Assembly (NCBI RefSeq): GCF_003056355.1
Contig: NZ_PYVW01000003.1
Coordinates: 124,001 to 188,000, forward strand
Direction: 5' to 3'
DNA: 64,000 bases
DNA from: Devosia naphthalenivorans
GTDB taxonomy: Bacteria; Pseudomonadota; Alphaproteobacteria; Rhizobiales; Devosiaceae
Part shown: in pieces, positions 44,592 to 53,377 of the stretch
How positions within the stretch are numbered: position 1 is the stretch's first letter
How the letters are laid out: each line of letters opens with the position of its first letter
The notes under the pieces: model-generated
What the model was told of the DNA's origin: nothing
Database searches by the model: none
What the model saw: the letters and a program-made list of their open reading frames with translations, nothing else
Position numbers and translations under genes: made by a program

Positions 44592-45860
44592 TCAGCCGAC
44601 CTTGCGCATAACCAGCGTCGCATTGGTGCCGCCAAAGCCGAAGCTGTTGGACAGCGCGACATTGATCTCTTTCTTGAATGCCGTCTTGGGCACCAGATTG
44701 ATCACGGAGTCGACCGATGGGTTGTCGAGGTTGAGCGTGGGCGGCGCGATGCTGTCGCGCATGGCCAGCAGGCAGAAGATGGCCTCTACCGAACCGGCCG
44801 CACCCAACAGGTGGCCAATGGCCGACTTGGTGGAGCTCATGACAGCACTGGAAGCGGCGTCGCCCAGAACGCGGGTGACTGCGCCCAGTTCGATCTCGTC
44901 ACCCAGCGGCGTCGAAGTGCCGTGCGCATTGATGTAGTCGATTTCCGAAGCGCTGATCCCTGCCCGCTTGACGGCAGCGCTCATGGCACGGAAACCGCCA
45001 TCGCCATCAGGGGAGGGAGCGGTGATGTGGTAGGCATCACCCGAGAGGCCATAGCCGATGATTTCGCCATAGATCTTGGCGCCACGAGCCTTGGCGCGTT
45101 CATAGTCCTCGAGAACGACGATACCGGCGCCCTCGCCCATCACAAAACCATCGCGGTCCTTGTCATAAGGGCGAGACGCAGCTTCGGGATTGTCGTTAAA
45201 ACCGGTCGATAGTGCACGTGCCGCTGCGAAGCCGGCGAGTGCCAACCGGTTGACGCAGCTTTCAGCGCCGCCCGCTACCATCACGTCGGCATCGCCCAGA
45301 GCGATCAGGCGCGCGGCATCACCGATGGCGTGCGCGCCCGTAGAACACGCCGTCACCACCGAGTGGTTCGGCCCCTTGAGGCCAAACCGGATCGACACAT
45401 AGCCGGAGGCGAGATTGATTAGGCGGCCCGGAATGAAGAACGGGCTGATCCGGCGCGGGCCTTTTTCATGCAGGATTATGGAGGCATCATAAATGCCGCC
45501 AATTCCGCCGATGCCCGACCCGATCAGGACGCCGGTGCGTTCCTGCTCTTCCTGGGTTTTAGGTTCTACGCCTGCATCGTCGATCGCCTGTTTGGCCGCG
45601 GCCATGGCGTAGACGATGAAGTCATCGACCTTGCGCTGTTCCTTGGTGTCCATCCACTCATCGGGATTGTACTTGCCGTCGACGTAGTCGCCGAGCGGCA
45701 AGCGATGAGCGATCTGGCACGCAATATCATCGACCTGGAATTCATCGATGCGTTTGGCGCCACTCTTTCCAGCCAGAATGTTGGACCAAGTGGCTTCAAC
45801 TCCGCAGCCGAGGGGCGTTACAAGGCCCAGCCCGGTTACGACGACACGGCGTAATTCCAT
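44592..45860 (-). CDS. fabF: Beta-ketoacyl-ACP synthase II
   Basis: 422 residues from the ATG at 45860 (MELRRVVVTGLGLVTPLG); a TTG two codons upstream is possible. FabF elongates acyl-ACP with malonyl-ACP. The Cys-His-His triad is visible: Cys172 in VTACSTGAHA, His313 in NAHGTSTPLGD and His350 in KSAIGHLLGAAG. It follows acpP by about 20 bases, the standard order. Confidence 0.97.
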   Translation of the reverse strand: MELRRVVVTGLGLVTPLGCGVEATWSNILAGKSGAKRIDEFQVDDIACQIAHRLPLGDYVDGKYNPDEWMDTKEQRKVDDFIVYAMAAAKQAIDDAGVEPKTQEEQERTGVLIGSGIGGIGGIYDASIILHEKGPRRISPFFIPGRLINLASGYVSIRFGLKGPNHSVVTACSTGAHAIGDAARLIALGDADVMVAGGAESCVNRLALAGFAAARALSTGFNDNPEAASRPYDKDRDGFVMGEGAGIVVLEDYERAKARGAKIYGEIIGYGLSGDAYHITAPSPDGDGGFRAMSAAVKRAGISASEIDYINAHGTSTPLGDEIELGAVTRVLGDAASSAVMSSTKSAIGHLLGAAGSVEAIFCLLAMRDSIAPPTLNLDNPSVDSVINLVPKTAFKKEINVALSNSFGFGGTNATLVMRKVG

Positions 45861-45882
45861 GGTCAATGTTTCTCTGCGGCTC

Positions 45883-46119
45883 TTAGCCGACAGCCTTGGT
45901 GAGGAACGAGACGGCGTCGCCGAAGGTCTGGATCTGCTCGGCAGCGTCGTCAGGAATTTCGACCGAGAATTCTTCTTCGAATGCCATCACCAGCTCGACC
46001 TGGTCGAGGGAGTCGGCGCCAAGATCGTCGATGAAGCTTGCCTTCTCGACAACCTTCTCGGCATCCACATTAAGGTGTTCCACAACGATCTTGCGGACCC
46101 GATCAGCGACATCGCTCAT
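45883..46119 (-). CDS. acpP: Acyl carrier protein
   Basis: 78 residues, strongly acidic. The phosphopantetheine attachment serine is in [18 protein letters not shown] (Ser37). AcpP carries growing acyl chains for FabD, FabH, FabG, FabF and PlsX, all encoded in this window. The ATG at 46119 has AAGGGAAG upstream. A 207-base gap to fabG, with a small hairpin at 46306-46326 but no terminator-like T-run, probably holds its own promoter. Confidence 0.98.
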   Translation of the reverse strand: MSDVADRVRKIVVEHLNVDAEKVVEKASFIDDLGADSLDQVELVMAFEEEFSVEIPDDAAEQIQTFGDAVSFLTKAVG

Positions 46120-46326
46120 ATTTGACTTCCCTTTTTAGAAATCGAGGTTTCGTTTCGTTTCTTATTGGCGCGGTACTATTTCTTCAAGCACCGTGTTGGC
46201 TGACTTTGGGCCAATGTAGGCGCACTTTCGGGCGCCCGCAATGCAGTCTGCCAAGGCCGACAGCGGCGGCGAGTATCACACTTGCACTCCTATGGCCATA
46301 AGCGGACCCGTTGGTTTTCAACGGGT

Positions 46327-47064
46327 TTAAATCATCGCCATGCCACCGTTGACGTTCAAAGTATGGCCGGTGATGTATCCCGCCGCGTCACTGGCGAGGA
46401 AAACGGCACAACCCGCGATCTCCTGCGCAGTTCCCAAACGGTTGGCTGGAATCGTGCCCAGGATCGCCTCGCGCTGCTTGTCATTGAGTTCATCGGTCAT
46501 GGCCGAAGCGATGAAGCCGGGGGCGATCGAATTGACCGTGATGCCGCGCGATGCGACCTCGTGCGCCAGCGCCTTGTTCATGCCGATCAGCCCGGCCTTG
46601 GACGCAGCGTAGTTGCCCTGCCCCGGATTGCCCATAACGCCAACCACCGAGGAAATGCCGATGATGCGGCCAAACCGCTGCTTCATCATGGAGCGCAGCA
46701 CGGCGCGGTTGAGGTGGAAGGCAGCTGTCAGATTGACCGCAATGACCTCGTCCCACTCTTCATCCTTCATGCGCATGAACAGGTTGTCGCGCGTCATGCC
46801 GGCATTGTTGACCAGGATGTCGATGCCACCCATGGCAGCCTCGGCCGACGGCACAAGTTTGTCGACGTCATCGAGCTTAGACAAATTGCAGGGGAGAATC
46901 GGGCTGTCCTTGCCAATTTCCTTTGCGGTGTCTTCCAGCGCGCCGACGCGCGTGCCGCTGAGGGCAACAATAGCGCCGGCCGCAGCAAGTGCCTTGGCGA
47001 TTTCACGGCCGATGCCGCCGCTAGCGCCAGTTACCAAGGCACGCTTACCAGTTAGATCAAACAT
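46327..47064 (-). CDS. fabG: 3-oxoacyl-ACP reductase
   Basis: 245 residues of the classical SDR fold. The NADP-binding VTGASGGIGREIA, NNAG (86-89) and the catalytic Ser139, Tyr152 and Lys156 (GNYAASKAGL) are intact. FabG reduces 3-oxoacyl-ACP. It lies between fabD and acpP, as in most proteobacteria. Confidence 0.97.
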   Translation of the reverse strand: MFDLTGKRALVTGASGGIGREIAKALAAAGAIVALSGTRVGALEDTAKEIGKDSPILPCNLSKLDDVDKLVPSAEAAMGGIDILVNNAGMTRDNLFMRMKDEEWDEVIAVNLTAAFHLNRAVLRSMMKQRFGRIIGISSVVGVMGNPGQGNYAASKAGLIGMNKALAHEVASRGITVNSIAPGFIASAMTDELNDKQREAILGTIPANRLGTAQEIAGCAVFLASDAAGYITGHTLNVNGGMAMI

Positions 47065-47118
47065 TTAGTGCTCCCAGCGGAGATACAGATTCAGGCGCTT
47101 AACGGCGTAGGCGAAGGC

Positions 47119-48069
47119 TCAGGCGGTCAGCTCGGCCACAAAGGCATCGATGTCGGCCGGCGTGCCGACAGCGGTTGCGCTCGCTTCCGAGTTGATGCGC
47201 TTGGCCAGGCCGGTCAGCACCTTGCCGGTGCCGAGTTCGGCCAGATGGGTAACGCCGCCCTGACCGGTCAGCCAGGTGACACTCTCCGTCCACCGCACGA
47301 CGCCGGTCACCTGCTCGACAAGGCGCTGGCGAATATCGGCGGGGTCGGAAATCGGCTGCGCCAACACGTTGGCCACCAGAGGCACCGCAGGCGCCTGCAT
47401 GCTGACTTCCGCCAGCGCCTGCGCCATCGCATCGGCAGCCGGCTGCATGAGCGAACAATGGAATGGAGCGCTGACGGGCAATAACAGCGCGCGCTTGGCG
47501 CCCTTGGCCTTGGCAATCTCGACGGCACGCTCGATGGCCGCAGTGGCTCCAGAGACAACGACCTGCCCCGGCGCATTGTCGTTGGCGACGTCGCACACCT
47601 CGCCCTGCGCCGCTTCTGCGGCGACTTCCTGAGCCGTTTCCAGATCAAGCCCCAGCAACGCAGCCATGGCGCCGTGCCCCACGGGCACCGCCTTCTGCAT
47701 CGCCTGACCGCGCGTCTTCAAGAGCCGCGCCGTATCGGACAAGGAGAATGTGCCGGCAGCGCAAAGGGCCGAATATTCGCCCAATGAGTGCCCGGCGACA
47801 TAAGCGGCATGGTCGGCTAGGCGAACGCCTTTTGATTCCAGAACGCGCACCACTGCCAGACTCACCGCCATAAGGGCGGGCTGTGCGTTCTCGGTCAGGC
47901 GCAGAATATCGTCGGGTCCTTCGAACATGATGGCCGACAGACGCTGGCCCAGGGCCTCGTCGACCTCCTGGAACACGGCGCGGGCCTCCGGATAGGCCGC
48001 GGCCAGATCCTTGCCCATGCCGACAGTCTGGCTGCCCTGCCCCGGAAAGGTGAATGCGCGCTTGCTCAT
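47119..48069 (-). CDS. fabD: Malonyl-CoA:ACP transacylase
   Basis: 316 residues. FabD loads malonate from CoA onto AcpP. The nucleophile Ser95 in AGHSLGEYSAL, Arg120 in LKTRGQAM and His204 in VSAPFHCSLMQ form the expected active site. FPGQGSQ opens the protein. It is the first gene of the fabD-fabG-acpP-fabF run and is divergent from rpsF. Confidence 0.97.
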   Translation of the reverse strand: MSKRAFTFPGQGSQTVGMGKDLAAAYPEARAVFQEVDEALGQRLSAIMFEGPDDILRLTENAQPALMAVSLAVVRVLESKGVRLADHAAYVAGHSLGEYSALCAAGTFSLSDTARLLKTRGQAMQKAVPVGHGAMAALLGLDLETAQEVAAEAAQGEVCDVANDNAPGQVVVSGATAAIERAVEIAKAKGAKRALLLPVSAPFHCSLMQPAADAMAQALAEVSMQAPAVPLVANVLAQPISDPADIRQRLVEQVTGVVRWTESVTWLTGQGGVTHLAELGTGKVLTGLAKRINSEASATAVGTPADIDAFVAELTA

Positions 48070-48187
48070 GAACAGCCCCCTCTTTTACCTTAGTTTGACA
48101 ACCGCTTCACGCGCTGTCCAGTTGCGCGGCGTGTGCCCAAAGGGTGTGGCGGAGTCAAGGCGAAGCGAGGCCTTGCCCCCATAAGCC

Positions 48188-48216
48188 TTGCCTCATGCCC
48201 TGCTTTCCCCTATATG
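48188..48216 (+). promoter_or_regulatory. Candidate promoter of rpsF-rpsR-rplI
   Basis: TTGCCT (48188-48193) and TATATG (48211-48216) are 17 bases apart. Transcription would start near 48223 and give a leader of about 180 bases before rpsF. The rest of the 48070-48403 gap shows no gene. Confidence 0.45.
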
Positions 48217-48271
48217 GCGCCCAGCAATTCGTTTGGCCGGGGGCTGAACGGAGGGTTTGCCGTTTGCAATA

Positions 48272-48302
48272 ACGGCAGATAGGGCTTTAGCCCGGCCTCC
48301 CG
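48272..48302 (+). promoter_or_regulatory. Leader hairpin before rpsF, possible S6:S18 control site
   Basis: An outer stem ACGG/CCGT encloses an inner stem GGGC-TTTA-GCCC with unpaired bases between them. Many bacteria autoregulate rpsF-rpsR through an S6:S18-binding leader hairpin with a C/G-rich internal loop. The position fits; the match to that motif is not proven. Confidence 0.3.
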
Positions 48303-48403
48303 TGTTCCCGCTCTTTGCAAGACTGCTTTGACGCCTTTCCCGGCTTCAAGGAGGCTCCGCGCCAGCGATTGCAGTGTTGAAAACCACGAAGGAAGGCGCA
48401 TTC

Positions 48404-48814
48404 ATGGCCCTTTACGAGCATATCTTCCTGGCGCGCCAGGACGTTTCCCAGCAGCAGGTTGAAGAACTGACCGCTGCCTTGACCGAAATCCTCGCCACCG
48501 GCGGCGGCAAGGTCACCAAGAATGAATATTGGGGCCTCAAGGGTCTCTCCTACCGCATCCGCAAGAACCGCAAGGCCCACTACACGCTGCTCAACATCGA
48601 CGCAGCGCCGCAGGCCGTTGCCGAGATGGAACGCCAGATGCGCATCAATGAAGACATCCTGCGCTTCATGACCGTGCGCGTCGACGAACTGGAAGAAGGC
48701 CCATCTGCAATGATGCAGAAGCGTGACCGTGACGACCGTGACGGTGAACGTGGTGGCCGTCCTGGTGGCGACCGTGGTGGCTTCGGCGGCGAACGCCGTC
48801 CGCGCCGTTTCTAA
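48404..48814 (+). CDS. rpsF: 30S ribosomal protein S6
   Basis: 136 residues. The S6 fold covers about residues 1-98 ([48 protein letters not shown]). A Gly/Arg/Asp-rich tail of about 30 residues follows, as in many alphaproteobacteria. The ATG at 48404 has GAAGGAAGG upstream. S6 pairs with S18, encoded next, on the platform of the 30S subunit. Confidence 0.97.
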   Translation: MALYEHIFLARQDVSQQQVEELTAALTEILATGGGKVTKNEYWGLKGLSYRIRKNRKAHYTLLNIDAAPQAVAEMERQMRINEDILRFMTVRVDELEEGPSAMMQKRDRDDRDGERGGRPGGDRGGFGGERRPRRF

Positions 48815-48833
48815 TCGAAGGACCGTATAAGCT

Positions 48834-49088
48834 ATGGCAATCAAAGACCTTACCACCGCCCAGGCCCGCCGTCCGTTCCAGCGCCGCCGCAAGACCTGCC
48901 CGTTCTCGGGCGCAGGCGCACCGACGATCGACTACAAGGACGTTCGCCTGCTGTCGCGTTACGTTTCCGAGCGCGGCAAGATCGTTCCCAGCCGCATCAC
49001 GGCCGTTTCAGCCAAGAAGCAGCGCGAACTCGCCCAGGCGATCAAGCGCGCCCGCTTCATCGGCATCATGCCCTACGCCGTCCAGTAA
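48834..49088 (+). CDS. rpsR: 30S ribosomal protein S18
   Basis: 84 residues of normal size. [28 protein letters not shown] and [20 protein letters not shown] are the family signature. It binds S6 and the central domain of 16S rRNA. It lies 19 bases after rpsF. Confidence 0.98.
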   Translation: MAIKDLTTAQARRPFQRRRKTCPFSGAGAPTIDYKDVRLLSRYVSERGKIVPSRITAVSAKKQRELAQAIKRARFIGIMPYAVQ

Positions 49089-49176
49089 GTTCGGCTAACC
49101 GGCATATCGTTGGGGTTCCGGATGGTCCGGGACTCCTAACCGTCCTCGAGACGGGACAGCTACAAGGAATTCCCAA

Positions 49177-49749
49177 ATGAAAGTCATTCTGCTCGAGCGT
49201 ATCGGCCGCACCGGCTCGATCGGCGACGAAGTCACGGTGAAGGACGGCTTTGCCCGTAACTTCCTCCTGCCCCAGGGCAAGGCACTTCGCGCCACCGCCG
49301 CCAACCGCCAGAAGTTCGAAGGCGAGCGTGCAAACATCGAGAAGCGCAACGAAGACCGCCGCAATGCCGCTGCCGGCATCGCCGAGGGCTTGAACGGTCG
49401 CACCATCGTCATCATCCGCCAGGCTGGTGAAACCGGCCAGCTCTATGGTTCGGTCGCTTCGCGCGACGTCGTCGAGGCACTTGCCGCCGACGGCTTCACC
49501 ATCCAGCGTTCGCAGGTCGATCTCGCCGACCCGATCAAGTCGGTTGGCGTGCATGCCGTGGCGCTGAACCTGCACGCCGAAGTGGCTGTGTCGATCAACG
49601 TCAACGTCGCCCGCTCGGAAGACGAAGCGACTCGCCAGTCCGCTGGTGAAGACGTGACCGTCACCCAGTACGAAGAAGACGAAGAAGGCGATTTCGCTGC
49701 CGGCCAGAAGGACGCGCAGCAGGACGACCGCTTCGACGACGAAGTCTGA
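49177..49749 (+). CDS. rplI: 50S ribosomal protein L9
   Basis: 190 residues. The N-terminal domain [20 protein letters not shown] and the long central helix ([20 protein letters not shown]) are typical, followed by the C-terminal domain to about residue 150. An acidic extension ([20 protein letters not shown]) makes it longer than the roughly 150 residues of E. coli L9, a common alphaproteobacterial feature. A strong terminator follows. Confidence 0.97.
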   Translation: MKVILLERIGRTGSIGDEVTVKDGFARNFLLPQGKALRATAANRQKFEGERANIEKRNEDRRNAAAGIAEGLNGRTIVIIRQAGETGQLYGSVASRDVVEALAADGFTIQRSQVDLADPIKSVGVHAVALNLHAEVAVSINVNVARSEDEATRQSAGEDVTVTQYEEDEEGDFAAGQKDAQQDDRFDDEV

Positions 49750-49771
49750 TCGAATCACAGATCGATTACAG

Positions 49772-49800
49772 AGGCCGGGCAATGTGCCCGGCCTTTTGTT
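49772..49800 (+). terminator. Rho-independent terminator of rplI
   Basis: AGGCCGGGC (49772-49780) pairs with GCCCGGCCT (49786-49794) over a 5-base loop, followed by TTTGTTTTGG. It lies 22 bases after the rplI stop. Confidence 0.92.
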
Positions 49801-49825
49801 TTGGTGGTATTGCTTTTTGGCCACC

Positions 49826-49903
49826 GCATCATTCCCGCGAAAGCGAGAATCCCACTTCTATGCGCAAGTGAAGGGAGGTTCCCGCTTTCGCGGGAATGAC
49901 GCA
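49826..49903. repeat. Palindromic intergenic repeat pair
   Basis: CATTCCCGCGAAAGCGAGAA with CCCACTT on the left faces the inverted copy GTTCCCGCTTTCGCGGGAAT with GAC on the right. The two arms are separated by an AAGTGAAGGG-type spacer. A single related arm is at 27786-27815. The rest of the 49750-50119 gap holds the rplI terminator and the dnaB promoter region, with no further gene. Confidence 0.75.
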
Positions 49904-50119
49904 GTGGCGGAGGCGTTGTGCGGCGGGAGTACGAGACGGAAGCCCGGGCCGACTCGGCTTGTTCACGGCCTGTTCTCATGCAATAAGGAGCTTTGGCTTT
50001 CCCCGTTGTCCACAGTGTTCACAGGCGGGTTCTCAGCACATTAACCTTTGCAGGTTAGGCCCGAGACTCTTGTCCACTGCACGTGGTTAAGAAAGGTTAA
50101 CGCACCCCCGAGGCACACC

Positions 50120-51604
50120 ATGGCAGAGATTGCACGGCTCCATCCGGTCGAAGACAAGTCATTTCGCCTTGCCCCGCACAATGTGGAGGCGGAACAGGCG
50201 CTTCTTGGCGCTATCCTGCTGAATAACGACGCGTTCTATCGGGTGTCGGACTTTCTCGACCCGGAACATTTCTACGAACCGATCCACCGCGACATTTATG
50301 AGCTGGCCGGCAAGATCATCCGGGCTGGCAAATCGGCCGATCCGACCACCATCAAGACCCACCTGCCCGATCAATTGCTGCCGGATGTAACCATGGCGCA
50401 GTACCTGGCGCGGCTGGCGGCGGAAGCCACCACCGTGCTGAACGCCGCTGACTATGGGCAGGCGATCTACGACCTGGCGATTCGCCGCAGCCTGATCCTC
50501 GTGGGCGAGGAGATGGTGCAGGTTGCCTATGAGTCGGACGTCGAGCAGACGCCGAACAAGCAGATCGAAAAGGTCGAAGGCGAGTTGTTCCAACTGGCCG
50601 AGAAGGGTCGCTACGATGGTGGCTTCCAGAATTTCTCAAGCGCACTCAGCGCGTCCATCCAGATGGCTGGCGAGGCCTATCAGCGCGACGGCGGACTTTC
50701 CGGCATCGCCACCCTGCTCGATGACCTCGACCGGCAAATGGGCGGTTTGCAGCGCTCGGACTTGATCATTCTCGCCGGCCGTCCGGCCATGGGCAAGACG
50801 TCGCTGGTGACCAATATCGCCTTCAATGTCGCCAAATCCTGGCAAAGCGAAGTGCAGGCGGACGGCAATATCAAAACCACCAATGGCGGCGTGGTGGGCT
50901 TCTTCAGCCTCGAAATGAGTTCCGAGCAGCTGGCGACTCGTATTCTGGCCGAACAGGCCGAGGTGTCCTCCTCCGACATCCGCCGCGGCCGCATTCACGA
51001 TTCGCAGTTCTCCAAGCTGGTCGATGTGTCCAACATGATGAGCAAGCTGCCGCTCTATATCGACGACACTGGCGGCATCAGCGTGGCGCAGTTGGCCGCT
51101 CGTGCGCGCCGTCTCAAACGACAGAAGGGCCTCGATTGCCTGATCGTGGACTATCTCCAGCTGCTGTCGGGTTCGAGCAAGGCATCGAGCCAGAACCGCG
51201 TGCAGGAACTGACGGAAATCACCACGACGCTCAAGGCTCTGGCCAAGGAGCTCGAGGTTCCGATCATCGCGCTCAGCCAGTTGTCCCGTCAGGTGGAATC
51301 GCGAGACGACAAGCACCCGCAACTGGCGGATCTGCGCGAATCGGGTTCTATCGAGCAGGACGCCGACGTGGTGCTGTTCGTTTACCGCGAAGAGTACTAT
51401 CTCAAGAACAAGGAGCCCAAAGAGGGCACGCCGGAGCATATTGCCTGGCAAGGGGAGATGGAAAAGGTGCACGGCAAGGCCGAAGTTATCATCGCCAAGC
51501 AGCGTCACGGCCCTACGGGTACGGTGCAGCTCAGCTTTGAAGCGCAGTTTACGCGTTTCGGCAATCTTGCACGCGCCGACTATCTTCCCGAGCGCATGGA
51601 ATAG
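50120..51604 (+). CDS. dnaB: Replicative DNA helicase DnaB
   Basis: 494 residues. The N-terminal DnaB domain (about 20-125, PHNVEAEQALLGAILLNNDAF) and the RecA-like helicase domain (about 190-470) are complete. Walker A is GRPAMGKTSLVT, and FFSLEMSSEQLATR and DYLQLLSGS mark H2/H3. The hexamer unwinds DNA ahead of the replisome. The ATG at 50120 has GAGG upstream. The alr gene follows after 2 bases. Confidence 0.97.
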   Translation: MAEIARLHPVEDKSFRLAPHNVEAEQALLGAILLNNDAFYRVSDFLDPEHFYEPIHRDIYELAGKIIRAGKSADPTTIKTHLPDQLLPDVTMAQYLARLAAEATTVLNAADYGQAIYDLAIRRSLILVGEEMVQVAYESDVEQTPNKQIEKVEGELFQLAEKGRYDGGFQNFSSALSASIQMAGEAYQRDGGLSGIATLLDDLDRQMGGLQRSDLIILAGRPAMGKTSLVTNIAFNVAKSWQSEVQADGNIKTTNGGVVGFFSLEMSSEQLATRILAEQAEVSSSDIRRGRIHDSQFSKLVDVSNMMSKLPLYIDDTGGISVAQLAARARRLKRQKGLDCLIVDYLQLLSGSSKASSQNRVQELTEITTTLKALAKELEVPIIALSQLSRQVESRDDKHPQLADLRESGSIEQDADVVLFVYREEYYLKNKEPKEGTPEHIAWQGEMEKVHGKAEVIIAKQRHGPTGTVQLSFEAQFTRFGNLARADYLPERME

Positions 51605-51606
51605 GC

Positions 51607-52746
51607 ATGGCGCTCACGTCGGGCCTTGGCGGGCAGTTGAGTATCGATCTGGGCGCAATGGCCCGCAACTGGCGCGCGCTGGACAAGGTCAGCGCCGGCG
51701 CCTTGACGGCTGCCGTGGTGAAGGCCGATGCCTACGGCACGGGCGTTACCATGGCCAGCAAGGCGCTCTATGCCGCCGGTGCCCGCTTCTTCTTCGTGGC
51801 AACGCCCGATGAAGGCATGGCCGTGCGCGCCGCGGTGCCGCAGGCGCATATCTTCGTGTTGAACGGGCTCTATCCCGGCGCGGCCAATCTCTACATCCGG
51901 CAGAATCTCATGCCGGTCATCGCGTCCATGGCCATGCTTGAAGAATGGCTGGCCAAGTGCGTGGAGCGCAATGAAGCCTATCCGGCTGCGCTGCACTTCG
52001 ACACCGGGCTCAACCGGTTCGGTTTCCGGCTGAACGAAGCGAGCCTGGTCCGCGACCGCATCCAGACGCTGGGCTATGCACCGCAGATGGTGATGAGCCA
52101 TCTGGCGTGTGCCGATCAGCCCAATCACGAGAAGAACCGCACACAGCTGGCGCTGTTCGGCTCGGTGATGAACCTTTTCCCCGGTATACCGGCATCGCTC
52201 TCCAACTCGGCCGGACTGATGACGGGGCGCGACTATCATTTCCAGATGGTCCGGCCAGGCATCGCGATTTACGGCGGACGTGCCGTGAGCGGCCGCAAAA
52301 ACCCGATGGCGCCCGTAGTGACGCTCCATGTGCCGATCCTGCAGGTCAAGGAAGCTCGCACCGGGGAAAGCGTCGGCTATGGCGCCAGTTATTCCCTCTC
52401 CCGTGACAGCCGTCTCGCCGTTATCGGCCACGGCTATGCCGACGGGTTCTTCCGCTCGCTTTCCGGCACCAATACGCGGCCCGGCGGCAAGGTCGTCATT
52501 CGTGGCAAGGTCTGCCCGGTCATCGGGCGCGTGTCGATGGATCAGTTCACCGTCGACATCACCGAACTGGGGCCAGACTTGCCCAGTCCCGGTGAAGGCG
52601 CCGAGATCCTGGGCAACATCATCGGCATAGATGAGCAGGCAGACGCTGCCGGAACCATCGGCTATGAAGTGCTCACATCCCTCAAGGGTCGCTACAACCG
52701 GAACTATATCGGCGATGGCAATCTGCCGCCCGAGCCAGAGGCGTAG
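51607..52746 (+). CDS. alr: Alanine racemase
   Basis: 379 residues. The PLP lysine is Lys39 in AAVVKADAYGTG, and the opposite catalytic tyrosine region is SVGYGASYSLSRDSRLAVIG, with GRVSMDQFTVDI near the C-terminus. It supplies D-alanine for peptidoglycan. Fold-type III barrel (about 10-240) and C-terminal beta domain (about 245-370) are complete. It lies between dnaB and the DUF1697 gene, as in relatives. Confidence 0.95.
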   Translation: MALTSGLGGQLSIDLGAMARNWRALDKVSAGALTAAVVKADAYGTGVTMASKALYAAGARFFFVATPDEGMAVRAAVPQAHIFVLNGLYPGAANLYIRQNLMPVIASMAMLEEWLAKCVERNEAYPAALHFDTGLNRFGFRLNEASLVRDRIQTLGYAPQMVMSHLACADQPNHEKNRTQLALFGSVMNLFPGIPASLSNSAGLMTGRDYHFQMVRPGIAIYGGRAVSGRKNPMAPVVTLHVPILQVKEARTGESVGYGASYSLSRDSRLAVIGHGYADGFFRSLSGTNTRPGGKVVIRGKVCPVIGRVSMDQFTVDITELGPDLPSPGEGAEILGNIIGIDEQADAAGTIGYEVLTSLKGRYNRNYIGDGNLPPEPEA

Positions 52747-52826
52747 TTCTCTATTTGTTCTTGCCTAGTCATCGCTTCCGATATAGGGATGACTGGAACT
52801 CAGCGGCGCCAACAGGAGGCAAGAAC

Positions 52827-53375
52827 ATGGCGATTTTCGTCGTCCTGCTACGCGCCATTGGCCCGATAACCCACAAGATCATGTCGATGGCGCAATGGCG
52901 TGAGGCCGTCGCCGATGCGGGCTTCGAGGCGCCGGAAACCTATGTCGCCACCGGCAACATGATCGTGGAAGGGTCAGGCACGCTCGCAAGCGTCACCAGG
53001 CAGATGAACGAAATCGTCGTCGGCCTGGGACTGGGCGCTGGCAACCGCGCCATAGTCAGGTCACCCGGTCAGCTTGCCGCCCTGGTTCGAGCCAATCCGC
53101 TGCCCGAGGCGGCGAGTACAAGGCCATCCCAGATGGGCGTCTATTTCTTTGCCTCCGCCGCACCTGACTTTAGCTGGATCGGCGACTACCAGGGCCCGGA
53201 AAATATCCGGATCGAAGGCAAGCACCTGATCGTCGACTACAATGGCGGCGTTGCCAATTCGAAGCTGCCCGGCCTCATCGAAAAGCGGTCCGGCACCGCG
53301 ACAGCGCGGAACTGGAACACCTTGTGCGGGCTGCATGAACGCGCCACCGCAAGGCGCAACAAGCAAGGACACTAA
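52827..53375 (+). CDS. DUF1697 family protein
   Basis: 182 residues from the ATG at 52827, with AGGAGG upstream. The pattern FVVLLRAIGPITHKIMSMAQ, ETYVATGNMIVEGSG, GAGNRAIVRSPGQLAALVRA and C-terminal NSKLPGLIEKRSGTATARNW matches DUF1697. It is a small soluble protein of unknown function found in many bacteria. It lies between alr and radA, 2 bases before the radA start, so it is probably cotranscribed. Confidence 0.88.
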   Translation: MAIFVVLLRAIGPITHKIMSMAQWREAVADAGFEAPETYVATGNMIVEGSGTLASVTRQMNEIVVGLGLGAGNRAIVRSPGQLAALVRANPLPEAASTRPSQMGVYFFASAAPDFSWIGDYQGPENIRIEGKHLIVDYNGGVANSKLPGLIEKRSGTATARNWNTLCGLHERATARRNKQGH

Positions 53376-53377
53376 AC

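Noticed and set aside
46306-46326. Hairpin ACCCGTTG/CAACGGGT after fabG as a terminator
   Set aside because: It overlaps the fabG end and no T-run follows on the minus strand; kept only as a note under acpP.
50006-50078. Two DnaA-box-like sequences (TTGTCCACA and TTGTCCACT) upstream of dnaB, suggesting an origin
   Set aside because: Each differs from TTATCCACA; nine-base matches with one mismatch are expected many times by chance in 64 kb, and no origin genes or AT-rich unwinding element are adjacent.
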